Shown here: piece by piece, positions 10,171 to 20,000 of the stretch
Layout of the letters: each line of letters starts with the position of its first letter
Position numbering within the stretch: position 1 is the stretch's first letter
NCBI GenBank assembly: GCA_040387555.1
Contig: JAZKDO010000003.1
Span: 310,001 to 374,000, forward strand
DNA length: 64,000 nucleotides
Direction of reading: 5' to 3'
From: UBA4416 sp040387555
GTDB taxonomy: Bacteria > Bacteroidota > Bacteroidia > B-17B0 > Aurantibacillaceae
Program-made: the position numbers and the translations under genes
Notes under the pieces: model-generated
Seen by the model: the letters and a program-made list of their open reading frames with translations, nothing else
Databases searched by the model: none
What the model was told of the DNA's origin: nothing

Positions 10171-10178
10171 TACATTTG
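10171..10178 (+). promoter_or_regulatory. Possible -7 element of the ABC exporter gene
   Basis: TACATTTG matches TAnnTTTG and lies 22 bp before the ATG. No good TTTG is seen at the expected -33 distance, so this is tentative. Confidence 0.35.
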
Positions 10179-10200
10179 CAAACAAATTTACTAGTAAAAG

Positions 10201-12048
10201 ATGGCAAAAGCTACCGTTGCAAAAACTGAGTCCAAAGACGAGATACCAAAAGCAAAATTATCCAGAGAAAACCTTAAAAAATCGTTCCGTTTGCTTAAAT
10301 ACCTGGGTAAAAGCAAGTGGTTGTTTACAATCGGGATGTTTTTTGTAGCCGGAACTGCAGTTGTTGGACTATATTTTCCAATTATGGCCGGAAAAATGTT
10401 TGGTTACCTCGGACAAACTAATATGGCGCCTAACATTTTTAAAGATGCCGTTACGGGTACCGGCGTTGAATTATTGATTTTATTAGTTGTTCAGGGATTG
10501 GTGTCCTTTGGCAGAGTTTATACTTTCTCAATTGTAACTGAAAATATTTTAAAAGGCCTCCGTTCAGATTTATTTAATAAGCTTGTTCAAATGCCGATGA
10601 ATTTTTTCTCAAAAAATCAGGTAGCGGATTTAAGCAGTAGAGTAGCCACAGATATTAATGTTATTTCAGAAGCGTTTACAATTAATATCGCGGAGATAAT
10701 CAGGCAAACAATAGTTGGGGTTGGAGGATTAATCTTATTGGTAAATTATACAGGATGGGATGTAGCAAAATGGTTCCTGGCAATCATTCCGCCAATTACG
10801 ATGATCGCTATTCTTTACGGAAGAAAAATAAGAGGTTACTCCAAACAATTGCAGGATAAAATTTCCGAATCCAGTGTAATCGTTTCCGAAGCATTGACAG
10901 GCATTACCAGCGTTAAGGCTTTCACAAACGAACAACTCGAGATTAATAAATATGGAAAGGTAACTTCTGATATCAGAAAGTTTGGAATTAAATATGGCAT
11001 TATGAGAGGCGCGTTTTTTGCGTTTATTATCACTTGTGTATTTGGCTCTATCTTTTTCATTTTGTATCAGATGCTATTGTTACTTAACCAAATCGGACCT
11101 GACGGCAAACCAATGTTATCTTCAGAAAATTTCGGCATATTTATGATGTTATCTTTTTTTGTTGCCGCTTCACTGGGTGGATTGCCTGAACAGCTTGCCT
11201 CTATTCAGCGAGCACTTGGAGCAACAGACAGAGTATTTGAGATAATTGATGATGTTCATGAGAAGATTAATCTGTCGCATAGAAATAACTTAAATCTTAA
11301 CAGGGTAAAAGGTGACCTGGAGTTTAAAAATATTCAGTTTACATATCCTACGCGACCTGATTTTGTTGTTTTAAAAGATATTTCATTTAGTGCTAAAGCC
11401 GGACAAACAATTGCCTTGGTAGGTAGCAGTGGTAGCGGCAAATCAACGCTTGCCTCTTTAACATTACGTTTTTTTGAACCCAATGCAGGCGAATACATCA
11501 TTGACGGAAAAAAATCCACCGATTATGAACTCACGGAATTAAGGGATCAAATGGCCATTGTTCCACAGGATGTTTTATTATTTGGCGGAACTATTCGCGA
11601 TAATATTTTGTATGGTAAACCAAATGCAACTGAAGCAGAAGTTATGGATGCAGCTAAACAAGCCAATGCTTATGATTTTATTATGAGCTTTCCTGATAAA
11701 TTTGAAACCATGGTTGGTGACAGGGGGATTCAGCTATCAGGTGGCCAGCGTCAACGTGTAGCTATTGCAAGAGCTGTTCTGAAAAATCCTTCTATCTTGA
11801 TTTTAGATGAAGCAACAAGCAGCCTTGATAGTGAAAGTGAACGTTTGGTGCAGGAAGCGTTGGATAAATTAATGATAGGCAGAACGTCGATCGTTATAGC
11901 GCATCGTTTATCTACAATCAGAAATGCCGATAAAATTGTGGTATTGCAAAAAGGTGAAGTAGTTGAGATGGGAACCCATCAGGAGCTTATGACAAATAAT
12001 AGCGGACTCTATCAAAAATTGAGCAGACTGCAGTTTGAATTGAATTAA
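10201..12048 (+). CDS. MsbA-like ABC transporter, fused permease and ATPase
   Basis: 615 residues. About residues 30-345 form an exporter-type transmembrane domain of six helices. The nucleotide-binding domain then has Walker A GSSGSGKST, Q-loop VPQDVLLFGG, signature LSGGQRQR, Walker B ILILDEATSSLD and switch His in IAHRLST. The half-transporter works as a homodimer, typically flipping lipids or exporting hydrophobic compounds across the inner membrane. The substrate cannot be read from the sequence. The gene stands alone on the + strand. Confidence 0.93.
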   Translation: MAKATVAKTESKDEIPKAKLSRENLKKSFRLLKYLGKSKWLFTIGMFFVAGTAVVGLYFPIMAGKMFGYLGQTNMAPNIFKDAVTGTGVELLILLVVQGLVSFGRVYTFSIVTENILKGLRSDLFNKLVQMPMNFFSKNQVADLSSRVATDINVISEAFTINIAEIIRQTIVGVGGLILLVNYTGWDVAKWFLAIIPPITMIAILYGRKIRGYSKQLQDKISESSVIVSEALTGITSVKAFTNEQLEINKYGKVTSDIRKFGIKYGIMRGAFFAFIITCVFGSIFFILYQMLLLLNQIGPDGKPMLSSENFGIFMMLSFFVAASLGGLPEQLASIQRALGATDRVFEIIDDVHEKINLSHRNNLNLNRVKGDLEFKNIQFTYPTRPDFVVLKDISFSAKAGQTIALVGSSGSGKSTLASLTLRFFEPNAGEYIIDGKKSTDYELTELRDQMAIVPQDVLLFGGTIRDNILYGKPNATEAEVMDAAKQANAYDFIMSFPDKFETMVGDRGIQLSGGQRQRVAIARAVLKNPSILILDEATSSLDSESERLVQEALDKLMIGRTSIVIAHRLSTIRNADKIVVLQKGEVVEMGTHQELMTNNSGLYQKLSRLQFELN

Positions 12049-12087
12049 AGCTCTTAAAAGAATTCTCTACAGTAAGGAATGTAATTC

Positions 12088-12762
12088 TTGCTATATTTGT
12101 TATTGGTGTTTCGCTTTAGGACATATTCATTCGTTTATTTTGTAATACTTTTTTCAAACTGCAAAAAGAATGTACCGCAAAATATCATCCAGATTTCTTG
12201 TGGTTCGGTTTATTCTCAAATAAGTTCGGATACTAATTATATTCCACATAAAAAGAATAATCGTTGGGATTATTGCTGCGAATATAATAGCTCTATTGGT
12301 TGGACGGCGAAAGTGTTGTCTGATACTGTTATAGGAAAGAACAAATTTTTCGAAATTGAATTTGTGAAATCACAAAACAGAGGTAATTCTAGTTCTGATG
12401 GAAATGAAAGCGGAAAATCAATGATTGATTCTTTAGGAAATTATTATTGGTTAAAATCACGGTATATAATAAACACAACAATACTTGTTTTTGACTCAAT
12501 AATGATAATTAAACCAAGCGCCATAAGTGGAGATACTATCTATAGCGATGCTTTGGCTAATACTAAAGTAGTTTTAGTAAATAAAAATGAAACTTTTAAT
12601 TCAATTCAGGGCTGCTATCATTCGAGAATTATTCGTAATTCAAATTTAGCGAACCAAGAGGTTGTCGATCATTACTATAAAAAAGGCATTGGAGAGATAT
12701 ATTTTTCTAAAGATATTAAGCCAAGGATTGGTTGCGTTCTGAATTCTGCATTAATAAATTAA
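12088..12762 (+). CDS. Putative lipoprotein of unknown function
   Basis: No family recognised. The frame has no ATG start; TTG at 12088 and 12097 and GTG at 12106 are possible. The GTG gives a short hydrophobic leader ending in VILFSNCKK, a lipobox-like sequence. The body contains PHKKNNRWDYCCEYN and a beta-rich second half. It begins 40 bp after the ABC gene with no terminator between, so it may be read through from it. Confidence 0.55.
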   Translation: MLYLLLVFRFRTYSFVYFVILFSNCKKNVPQNIIQISCGSVYSQISSDTNYIPHKKNNRWDYCCEYNSSIGWTAKVLSDTVIGKNKFFEIEFVKSQNRGNSSSDGNESGKSMIDSLGNYYWLKSRYIINTTILVFDSIMIIKPSAISGDTIYSDALANTKVVLVNKNETFNSIQGCYHSRIIRNSNLANQEVVDHYYKKGIGEIYFSKDIKPRIGCVLNSALIN

Positions 12763-12856
12763 AATGAATTCAAATTCTGTTTCTATCTTTTTGCATTACT
12801 TCAGTACTTTTTACTTAATCTTTATAACAGGGTAAAAATTACTTCACAAATTATAG

Positions 12857-13294
12857 TTAATTATAATATAATTCAAAGCTCGTCCCTAGCACTTTTATCA
12901 CAGCGTTTTTTTCAATGATCAGTTTTTTGTAAGGCTTTAAATCAAAAGTAACTTTGGTTAACATTAACGCTTTACAGAAAGATGGCTCTATCCATTTTAC
13001 TTTCACATTAAATTTAGAATCTGAAGTAATAATATTGTCGGTCATCAGTTCTAAATTTCCATTGCAACCACCATACACGACCGTCAATTCCAGGCAATCA
13101 TCAATGATCTGAGCATCTCTAACTTCACAAATAAAACCTGCAGATAATTCCGGAATTTGTTTTACCAGTTTAATATTCGCGCATGGATTTGCACTTAATG
13201 GTATTCCGTTCACCTGGAGTTCTTTTTGCTGCTGGCTATAACAGCCGATTGATATGAAAATAAAAGCGAATAGTATTACCTTTAAAAGATTCAT
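12857..13294 (-). CDS. Small secreted protein, last gene of the DUF4175-ybeY operon
   Basis: 145 residues, family not recognised. The N-terminus MNLLKVILFAFIFISIGCYS ends in a lipobox (SIGC), so a lipoprotein is likely. The rest is mostly predicted beta-strand (LTVVYGGCNGNLELM). Its start abuts the ybeY stop with no gap, so it belongs to the leftward operon that begins with the DUF4175 gene. Confidence 0.65.
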   Translation of the reverse strand: MNLLKVILFAFIFISIGCYSQQQKELQVNGIPLSANPCANIKLVKQIPELSAGFICEVRDAQIIDDCLELTVVYGGCNGNLELMTDNIITSDSKFNVKVKWIEPSFCKALMLTKVTFDLKPYKKLIIEKNAVIKVLGTSFELYYN

Positions 13295-13708
13295 CTAGTT
13301 AAATAGGTTTAGTGCTAGGTTTTCTTTGTTCCTCATCAGCTCTGCATCAGCTTTACTCTTATCCTTATATCCGCATAAGTGTAAAACGCCGTGAATCATC
13401 ACGCGGTGTAATTCTTCTTCAAAAGCTACATCGAATTTTTTAGCATTTTCCAAAACACGGTCTATGCTTATAAAAATATCGCTGCTTATTTTTTTTGATT
13501 CAGTATAATCAAATGTAATAATATCCGTATAAGTATTGTGATTTAAGTGTTTGAGGTTGATGTCAAGTAACTCATCATCAGAACAAAAAATATAATTAAT
13601 GGTTCCGAGCGTATGTTTTTCTTTTAATGTAATAAACTTGATCCATTGTTTAAGCTTTGTTTTCTCTTTTAGCTTAAAGTCAATGGTGAGGTTCTGAAAA
13701 GAAATCAT
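13295..13708 (-). CDS. ybeY: Endoribonuclease YbeY (16S rRNA maturation)
   Basis: 137 residues. The metal site is VMIHGVLHLCGYKDK; the family pattern HGxLHLxGYDH has its last His replaced, as often in Bacteroidota where a downstream charged residue serves. DIITFDYTE is the second conserved block. YbeY processes 16S rRNA 3' ends and takes part in ribosome quality control. It overlaps the upstream ATPase gene by one base, so translation is coupled. Confidence 0.92.
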   Translation of the reverse strand: MISFQNLTIDFKLKEKTKLKQWIKFITLKEKHTLGTINYIFCSDDELLDINLKHLNHNTYTDIITFDYTESKKISSDIFISIDRVLENAKKFDVAFEEELHRVMIHGVLHLCGYKDKSKADAELMRNKENLALNLFN

Positions 13709-14118
13709 TAATTCACATTAAACGTCAGGCATACTTCCTGGCCGTTGTTGTTAAACTCTACTTTGTCTGCAAGGTTTTTCATAAGGAAAACACCTCTGCC
13801 GTTTGGTTTATCCAGATTTATCGGATCAGTAGGATCCGGCAAAGTAGTATGGTCAAAACCGGTGCCTTCATCAGCTACAGAAAAAGAAATATTCTTTTCT
13901 CCGGATTCAAATCCTATTTTTATTTTTTTGTCAGGGTTCCCTTGATTTCCATGGTAAATAGCGTTATTAACCGCTTCGGTTACAGCAATTAAAATATTAC
14001 CATAGCTGTCTTCGCTCACGTTAAATACATCACACACATCTTCTACTAAACGTTCTACTAATCTCATATTATCAGAAGATGACGTGATATTCAATTTTTC
14101 TCCTTTAGCTGGTATCAT
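13708..14118 (-). CDS. RsbW-like anti-sigma/HATPase protein
   Basis: 136 residues forming a single GHKL ATPase domain: N-box EAVNNAIYHGN, G1 box VADEGTGFD, G2 box NGRGVFLMKNL. There is no dimerisation or phospho-acceptor domain, which is typical of RsbW/SpoIIAB-like serine kinases acting on anti-anti-sigma proteins. Its partner is not visible in the window. The start overlaps the DUF4175 stop by four bases (ATGA), and its stop overlaps ybeY. Confidence 0.85.
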   Translation of the reverse strand: MIPAKGEKLNITSSSDNMRLVERLVEDVCDVFNVSEDSYGNILIAVTEAVNNAIYHGNQGNPDKKIKIGFESGEKNISFSVADEGTGFDHTTLPDPTDPINLDKPNGRGVFLMKNLADKVEFNNNGQEVCLTFNVN

Positions 14119-17100
14119 TTATTTACGCTATTAAAATATTCATTTACTTTTTGTTTGTAATAGGGTGTTAAGCTTGGTGATACCGTGTTTAACAACTCCA
14201 ATTCTTTTTCTTTCAGTCTTTTATACTCTAAAAATTGCGCAGGGTTACTAAAAACTTCATTTTTTGCTTCATTACTCTTTCTTTTTTCATCCTGTTCGCG
14301 TTCACGTTCTGCTTTTTCGCTTTCTAAAAGTTTAGTAATGATGTCCTGCTGCCGTTTCATGGTTTCCTGAGTAATTTGTCGGTTAACAATATCCTTCTCT
14401 GTCTGCTCCATCATTTCCGCCACATTACCACCGGGATCCGAACCACCCTCTTTTTTAATCTTATCCATCATTTGCTGCATTTGCCGCCTTAAAGCTTCCT
14501 GTTGAGCAGCCATTTTAGCCAGTTGTTCACTCATACCCTGGCCTTGTTGGCCAGGCATCATCCCCGGTTGGCCCTGTTGACCCATTCCACTTTGTCCGCC
14601 TGGCTTTTGCCCACCTGGTTTTTCTCCGGGTTTATTACCGGGTTTTTGCCCGCCTGGTTTATTACCTTGTTCCAACGCTTTCTTTAGTTCTTCAAGTTGT
14701 TTGTTCAGTTGTTGTTGCATTTGCTTCATATTCGCCATGCTTGGCTTACCTTCTCCAGGCTTTTGACCAGGTTTACCGGAGCTTGGCTTTTGTCCCTTAC
14801 CCGGTTTTTTACAGCTACCACTTCCTGGCTTGCCTTCTTTAGATTCTTTAGCTTGCTTTTGCATTTGTTCTAAATTTTCATTTAGTAGTAAGGCCAGGTT
14901 ATTAATTGATGTCATAGAATACTGCATGCGCATCTGAGCATTGGATTGCATGCGTTCTGCCAATTCAGAAACCGCTTTACCCATATTCATATTTATAGAA
15001 GATATTTCCCGGTTCACCACAGCACTAATGGCGGGAACCCGTTTACTTAAGGCTAATAAACTATCTTCGATAATTTTTGAATCGTCTTGTAATTTTTTTT
15101 GTGTTTGAGTCACTTTTAAAAACTGTGGATTATCTGTTTTTAATTTAGAAAGCTGCGACATTAAATCTTCCTGAGCAAAAGATAAGTTTAAAAGGTTCTC
15201 TAAAATCTGGCGAAGTGTTTGCATATCTTCTTCGTGTTCTTCCTTCTCCATTTTATCCATTGCTTGTTGCATCTGCTGCTGCATTTCCTGCATTTTGTCT
15301 GACGCTTGCTTTTGAGATTTGGACGCATTCTTTTTATTGTTCTGATTTAATTGCTCAGAACTTTTTTCCATTTCCTTACTGATCTCGTTTTGTTTTTCTT
15401 CTGTTTTAGGAATTTCATTTGGCTGTTCTAAGGCTGCATTTTTTTCCTGCAACTCTTTCAGGTCTTTTTTCAAATCTTCAAACTGCTTATTTAATTCGTC
15501 CTGTTTTTTCTCTAACTCTTTATTGGTTTGTTCTTTATCAGAAGCTTCCAACTTCTTTTCATCTTTTTTGTCTTTGGTGTCCTGCTTCTCTTTATTCGCT
15601 TTAATCTCTTCAGTCTCTTTTTTTAATTCTTCCTGTTTGTTTTTTAGATCATCCAGTTTTTCAATAGCTTGTTGCATTTTTTGTTCCACTTCCATTTGCT
15701 TGAAAGCCTCAAGTGTACGGTCCAATTCTTTTTCCATGTCCTTATTGGAAAGTTTCATCTCTTCCAGCTTTTGTTGTACCTGATTTTTATCAAGCTTATC
15801 CATAAGTTTATTAAGCTCATCAAATAATTTTTTCATTTCAGGCGTCATGATATTCTCGAACAATTGTTCCAACTGTTTTTGTTTTTCTAATAAAGACTCA
15901 TCAGGGGGAGTAGACTCCTGTTGCTGCTGATTGTTAAGTTGGTTCTCTTGTTTCGCTTCTTCTATTTTATTTTTTAATTCATTTTGTTTTTTTAAAATGT
16001 CTTCTAATTTTTTCTTCTCATCATAACCCATTTGTTTTTTCTCTGTGAGTTTTTTGCCGAGGTCGTTAATATCTTTCTGAAGTTCTTTGGCTTTTTTTAT
16101 CCCATCATCCAGGTCTTTTTTAATCTCTGAATTATTTTTATCGGTAGCCTCATTCATCTCATCAATAGTTGGCGCTTTGAACAACATCGTTTGGGTTTTT
16201 GCTGATTTAGCTCCAGAAACACCATCATTGTCCCAAACCTCAAAATAATATTCGATTTTATCACCCGGCAATACTTCAAAACGTGAAGCATCTAAAAAAT
16301 AATAATAAGGTTGTGTAATTTGTTGCTTATTTAAACCCATCACTTGTTCTCCTGATTTAACCTGTACCTTGCCGCTTGAATCCTGCGTGTAATGAGTGTA
16401 TTTAAATGTTAATCGCGAAAAACCATAGTCGTCTTTAATTGTTCCCGAGAAATAAATATTTTTAGGGTTTAGAGAATCTGTTTTTTCATTTACATCAATT
16501 AAGGGAACCTGGTCAGGAATCACATTCAGGGTATAATTTACCGAATCGGGATTTTGTTTTAAGAAGCCGTTCATGGTTTTAATACTGTAATTGGTGCTTT
16601 GCATCATTCGCCGTGAATAACCAAATTCATTTTCGGAAGATCGTTTAATATCAACTAAAGTGTCTAAAAAATTCAAAAAGATGTTATCCGTATTCTTCGT
16701 ATGAAATACCCATTGCATTTTAGTTCCCTGCGGTAATTGCATATCTCCCACGTTAGAAACCGTTTCGTTTTTCTTATTGAGATAAGTCGGGTAAATTAAC
16801 TGAATGTCAAACTTCATTAACATGGGCTTAGGCAATACGCGTAACTCGTAGGATTTCGAATTGAATCCGACTGCGTTAAAAATAAAATTCTGGCTTTGTT
16901 GAACGTTTTTAAACGTATAAGTGAAATTAACATTATCAACTTTTTCCATTTTATGATCTATACCATCTACGTTAATAAAAACTTCATTAGGGATTTCGTT
17001 CCCTTTTAATTTTAATTCAAGCACGTAATCCTGTTGTTGAATGGCTTCTAAAGATTGATTAGTAATTGCAAACTGAAAAGGAGCTTGTTTTTCAAAATAG

Positions 17101-17756
17101 GTTTGGTGATACATGATGCGTTCGGTTCCATCCGTAATAATGTTCGGTTTAATAATACAGATTAAAAGTAATAGAATAACAGGCGGTAACGCAAATTTTA
17201 GATATTGTCTGTTCTCATTTAAGTTAATTGCTGAGGTAAATGGAACAGGCTTCAACTCGTTCATTTTTTGGTTGATGCTGGCTGTTAAAAGTTCGGGAGA
17301 TAGAATTGACCCTGAATTACGCTGAAGTTGTAAAGTGTTTAAAAGCTTATCGTTAATATTACTGAAATGAGTTCCAACAATTCTAGCAGCTTCATCATAA
17401 GAAATAATGGATCCTAACTTATTTAATTTTAAAACAGGAATAATAATAAAACGAGACATAACAAAGCCGCTTACTATTAAAAATAAATAAAATAAAATGG
17501 TACGGGTTACGGTGCCAAATTCTGCCAGATATTCAGCAACTACTAAAAATAAAAAAGCAGCAACCAATAATCCGCTAGTATATAATAAGCCTTTTACAAG
17601 CTGATTTTTATAATACTTGCGAATGAATTCGTCTAATTTTTGAATGAGTATATTTTGTTCTTGCAAGGAGCTGTATTTATACTCAAATTTAGCGAAAACA
17701 TAGGAGGTTAAAAATAAAATTTCTGTTAAAGAACTGGTAGAAGTTGATTTATTCAT
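14115..17756 (-). CDS. DUF4175 family membrane-anchored coiled-coil protein
   Basis: 1213 residues. Two or three membrane helices lie at about 55-110 and 190-205. A beta-rich periplasmic part (200-540) is followed by a very long charged coiled coil (540-930) rich in K, E and Q, then a low-complexity G/Q/P/K stretch (QKPGNKPGEKPGG) near 1010-1090. This layout is that of the Bacteroidota DUF4175 family, whose function is not established. It heads a tightly packed operon with the ATPase and ybeY. The integron-like array begins about 400 bp upstream of its start. Confidence 0.85.
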   Translation of the reverse strand: MNKSTSTSSLTEILFLTSYVFAKFEYKYSSLQEQNILIQKLDEFIRKYYKNQLVKGLLYTSGLLVAAFLFLVVAEYLAEFGTVTRTILFYLFLIVSGFVMSRFIIIPVLKLNKLGSIISYDEAARIVGTHFSNINDKLLNTLQLQRNSGSILSPELLTASINQKMNELKPVPFTSAINLNENRQYLKFALPPVILLLLICIIKPNIITDGTERIMYHQTYFEKQAPFQFAITNQSLEAIQQQDYVLELKLKGNEIPNEVFINVDGIDHKMEKVDNVNFTYTFKNVQQSQNFIFNAVGFNSKSYELRVLPKPMLMKFDIQLIYPTYLNKKNETVSNVGDMQLPQGTKMQWVFHTKNTDNIFLNFLDTLVDIKRSSENEFGYSRRMMQSTNYSIKTMNGFLKQNPDSVNYTLNVIPDQVPLIDVNEKTDSLNPKNIYFSGTIKDDYGFSRLTFKYTHYTQDSSGKVQVKSGEQVMGLNKQQITQPYYYFLDASRFEVLPGDKIEYYFEVWDNDGVSGAKSAKTQTMLFKAPTIDEMNEATDKNNSEIKKDLDDGIKKAKELQKDINDLGKKLTEKKQMGYDEKKKLEDILKKQNELKNKIEEAKQENQLNNQQQQESTPPDESLLEKQKQLEQLFENIMTPEMKKLFDELNKLMDKLDKNQVQQKLEEMKLSNKDMEKELDRTLEAFKQMEVEQKMQQAIEKLDDLKNKQEELKKETEEIKANKEKQDTKDKKDEKKLEASDKEQTNKELEKKQDELNKQFEDLKKDLKELQEKNAALEQPNEIPKTEEKQNEISKEMEKSSEQLNQNNKKNASKSQKQASDKMQEMQQQMQQAMDKMEKEEHEEDMQTLRQILENLLNLSFAQEDLMSQLSKLKTDNPQFLKVTQTQKKLQDDSKIIEDSLLALSKRVPAISAVVNREISSINMNMGKAVSELAERMQSNAQMRMQYSMTSINNLALLLNENLEQMQKQAKESKEGKPGSGSCKKPGKGQKPSSGKPGQKPGEGKPSMANMKQMQQQLNKQLEELKKALEQGNKPGGQKPGNKPGEKPGGQKPGGQSGMGQQGQPGMMPGQQGQGMSEQLAKMAAQQEALRRQMQQMMDKIKKEGGSDPGGNVAEMMEQTEKDIVNRQITQETMKRQQDIITKLLESEKAEREREQDEKRKSNEAKNEVFSNPAQFLEYKRLKEKELELLNTVSPSLTPYYKQKVNEYFNSVNK

Positions 17757-17906
17757 TTAAATGGGTTCGCAATTTTGAAACTAACACTAATTAGGACCAA
17801 ATTTACCCATAGCTTGAGTTAAATCTGAAAAATTATTATGATTTTTCAAACTTCCACTAAGAGACCCGTAACATGAGCTACGGGCTTTAGGATAGGGAAG
17901 TAATTT

Positions 17907-18157
17907 TTATTTCTCAATAATGACTTTTTGAATAATTCCGTTTTGAGCTTTAATAAAGTATATGCCATTATTCAAACTACTTAAATCAATATTTTCATTA
18001 GCAATAATATGATCATTAAAATAAACGATATCACCTAACAGATTAGAGATCTCGATCACAGTATTATGATTTGAAGTTAAATGAAAAATACCTTTTGAAG
18101 GGTTAGGGAAAACGGAAAAATTCTTTTGCTGCCTTTCAACTAACCCTGTTGTAGTGG
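17907..18157 (-). pseudogene. Remnant of a T9SS cargo gene (sorting domain only)
   Basis: The frame encodes only a T9SS type A C-terminal domain: FSVFPNPSKGIFHLTSN, then NNGIYFIKAQNGIIQKVIIEK. Immediately upstream the reading frame runs into a half attC repeat (MRADIKAF is repeat sequence in translation), so the body of the protein has been lost. I read it as the stump of a larger secreted protein, cut by the event that made the left edge of the cassette array. It could be expressed by read-through from cassette 26 but has no signal peptide. Confidence 0.75.
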
Positions 18158-18207
18158 CCATTGCAAATGCTTTGATGTCCGCCCGCATTGCCTGGTAGTT
18201 GCTGTTA
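18157..18207 (-). repeat. Half attC (attC26), left edge of the array
   Basis: Only the right arm of a class I repeat is present: TTGCAAATGCTTTGATGTCC, then GCCCGCATTGCCTGGTAG and GTTA at 18204-18207. The left arm, with its promoter, is missing and replaced by T9SS gene sequence. The cassette 26 pair is intact: TGGCT here and AGCCA before attC25. Confidence 0.85.
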
Positions 18208-18453
18208 TGGCTTCTTAGCTTTTTCTTTCCATTTAGCATTCGTGTCTGCCAGTTAACTACTACAGCGTTGCATTTTACATATACTTTTACTACGAATAAC
18301 TTATAACAGAAGTTATTTTTGCAGTTCGGTTTCCGCACACAGGTCGATACCTTTAGATTATTACATTCAGGTATACCGAAACTAGCAAACGAATTTTGTT
18401 TTCTGCGGTTAGGTCAATACATTTTGTGAGGTGGGTCACGTGGCAGTAAATAT

Positions 18454-18693
18454 TTAGTCCTTGCGCCCCTTATTCTTACCCTTATAATGACCATAAGCAT
18501 TACCACGCTTCTGCTTTTTAACCACTACTGGTGCAGGACGAGATTCAACTATTATTACTGGTTGAGGGCTCGGAGCAACTACTATTACTGGACGAGGAAT
18601 AGGAGGTGCTGGTAATATTACTTGAATCTGAGCAGTCGCTGAATAAGACAGGAATATCGACATGGAAAATATGGCAAATGTTACTTTTTTCAT
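18454..18693 (-). CDS. Cassette 26: small proline-rich secreted protein
   Basis: 79 residues. The signal peptide MKKVTFAIFSMSIFLSYSATA is followed by a Pro/Val repeat region (PAPPIPRPVIVVAPSPQP) and a basic glycine-rich tail (KRGNAYGHYKGKNKGRK). Family and function are unknown. The shape suggests a small envelope-associated or nucleic-acid/polysaccharide-binding peptide. It is the last cassette, and about 250 bp of its 3' side (18208-18453) holds no gene that I can see. Confidence 0.6.
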   Translation of the reverse strand: MKKVTFAIFSMSIFLSYSATAQIQVILPAPPIPRPVIVVAPSPQPVIIVESRPAPVVVKKQKRGNAYGHYKGKNKGRKD

Positions 18694-18841
18694 AAATTAT
18701 AATTTAGAACGTAAAGATTATAATATTGCACTTAAACGTGTTACACGAGTGGTTAAATTGGTTACACTATTCACTTATTTAGCCCGCCGCAAAGTTTGTT
18801 GTCTGCGGTTAGTTTGTCGGTTCTCGTCGAGCTATGAGCCA

Positions 18842-19008
18842 TAACGTGTTGGAGCTAACGGCAGAGCGGGTTTAAAACCGTTTTCTACCGCATAGCTAAT
18901 AACAAAGCTAAATGTTTATTGGCCATTTGCAAAGCGAAAATTAATTAATTGTCTACCGCTTTTGCAAATGCCGAAGCCGAATGCCCGCATTTTTTATAGG
19001 TGCGGTTA
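18842..19008 (-). repeat. attC25 (mosaic)
   Basis: 167 bp. The left arm GCTAACGGCAGAGCGGG and the right arm CCCGCATTTTTTATAGG come from different classes, so the outer stem is poorly paired. Promoter: -7 CAAAGCTA at 18903-18910 (read leftward). Cassette 25 pair: TATGC / GCATA. Confidence 0.85.
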
Positions 19009-19020
19009 TATGCCGTTTTT

Positions 19021-19833
19021 TTAATACTTTATGGTTTTAACTAGCTTATTCAGCTCATAAAACTCTTCTGTCTCTAGGGTGCCAGTATTATCGTAATAGG
19101 ACCATTTGCCTATTTTCACAGCATCTCTATACGAGTTTTTCATTTGTGAAAAATATTCTTGTTCCGTTTCGAACTGCCCAACTATCTTTAGTTTTCCGTT
19201 TTCATGAAATGCTTTGAAATTGCCAACTAAAGCATAATTGACCCAATATTGCTCTTGAGAAATTTTACCGCTTTCGTAATATAGTGTTTCGTAATACACT
19301 TTATCATTCTCAATTAAATGAGGAGCAAACATTAATTGTCCATTTGCGTAATACTTTTCTTGATAATATAAACGTATTCCTTTCTCATAAAGCTTTTCTT
19401 TTATTTTACCGTCTTTGAAGTAGATGGTTGTTAAACAGCTATCATTTTTGCATTTGCGTGTGAAATTTAATTTACCGTTTCTAAAATAAGCGGTATATTC
19501 ATAAAGCTTAGGATCAACATTTCTATTACTATAATATATTTGTTTTATCTGTCCATTTTCAAACCATTCTTTTAATGTGTCCATTAATCCATTACTGTCG
19601 CAATTAAATTGTCTAGCAAGTTTTGTTTTTTTTGTATCGTAGTATAACCTATATTTCTTATTTATTTTTTCTTGATTAGAGCATTTTAGGCCATATTCCA
19701 TTTCAGTTGAGTCATCATATGATTTAAAGGAAAAGACGTTAAATGTATCTGTAACAACATAGTCAATGGTTTGTGCGCCCAGTTGTCTGACTGACATAAA
19801 TAAGATAAGTATGATTTGTCTATAAAATGGCAT
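19021..19833 (-). CDS. Cassette 25: secreted MORN-like repeat protein
   Basis: 270 residues. The leader MPFYRQIILILFMSVRQLGA is followed by six or more repeats of the type EWFENGQIKQIYY, YFRNGKLNFTRK, YYESGKISQEQYW, the MORN_2 pattern found in YwqK-like proteins. Such repeats make beta-hairpin sheets; the function is unknown. The ATG sits within the cassette's first bases (GTTATATGCC), so the attC core itself provides the start context. The stop is 12 bp from attC25. It is expected to be driven by the promoter in attC24. Confidence 0.75.
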   Translation of the reverse strand: MPFYRQIILILFMSVRQLGAQTIDYVVTDTFNVFSFKSYDDSTEMEYGLKCSNQEKINKKYRLYYDTKKTKLARQFNCDSNGLMDTLKEWFENGQIKQIYYSNRNVDPKLYEYTAYFRNGKLNFTRKCKNDSCLTTIYFKDGKIKEKLYEKGIRLYYQEKYYANGQLMFAPHLIENDKVYYETLYYESGKISQEQYWVNYALVGNFKAFHENGKLKIVGQFETEQEYFSQMKNSYRDAVKIGKWSYYDNTGTLETEEFYELNKLVKTIKY

Positions 19834-19834
19834 A

Positions 19835-20000
19835 TAACGTATTGGAGCTACCAGAAGTGCGGCTTTGAAACCGTTTTCTACCGAAAGCTTACTAACAAAG
19901 CTAAATGTTTATTGGCCATTTGCAAAGCGAAAATTAATTAATTGTCTACCGCTTTTGCAAATGCCTTGCAGAATGCCCGCATTTTTGGTAGGTGCTGTTA
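19835..20000 (-). repeat. attC24 (class III)
   Basis: 166 bp. Arms CTACCAGAAGTGCGG and CCCGCATTTTTGGTAG. Promoter: -7 CAAAGCTA at 19896-19903. Cassette 24 pair: CCTGA / GCAGG, 4 of 5 complementary. Confidence 0.9.

Noticed and set aside
9885..10229. 114-residue + strand ORF
   Set aside because: It is the antisense shadow of rpmH and the upstream region of the ABC exporter.
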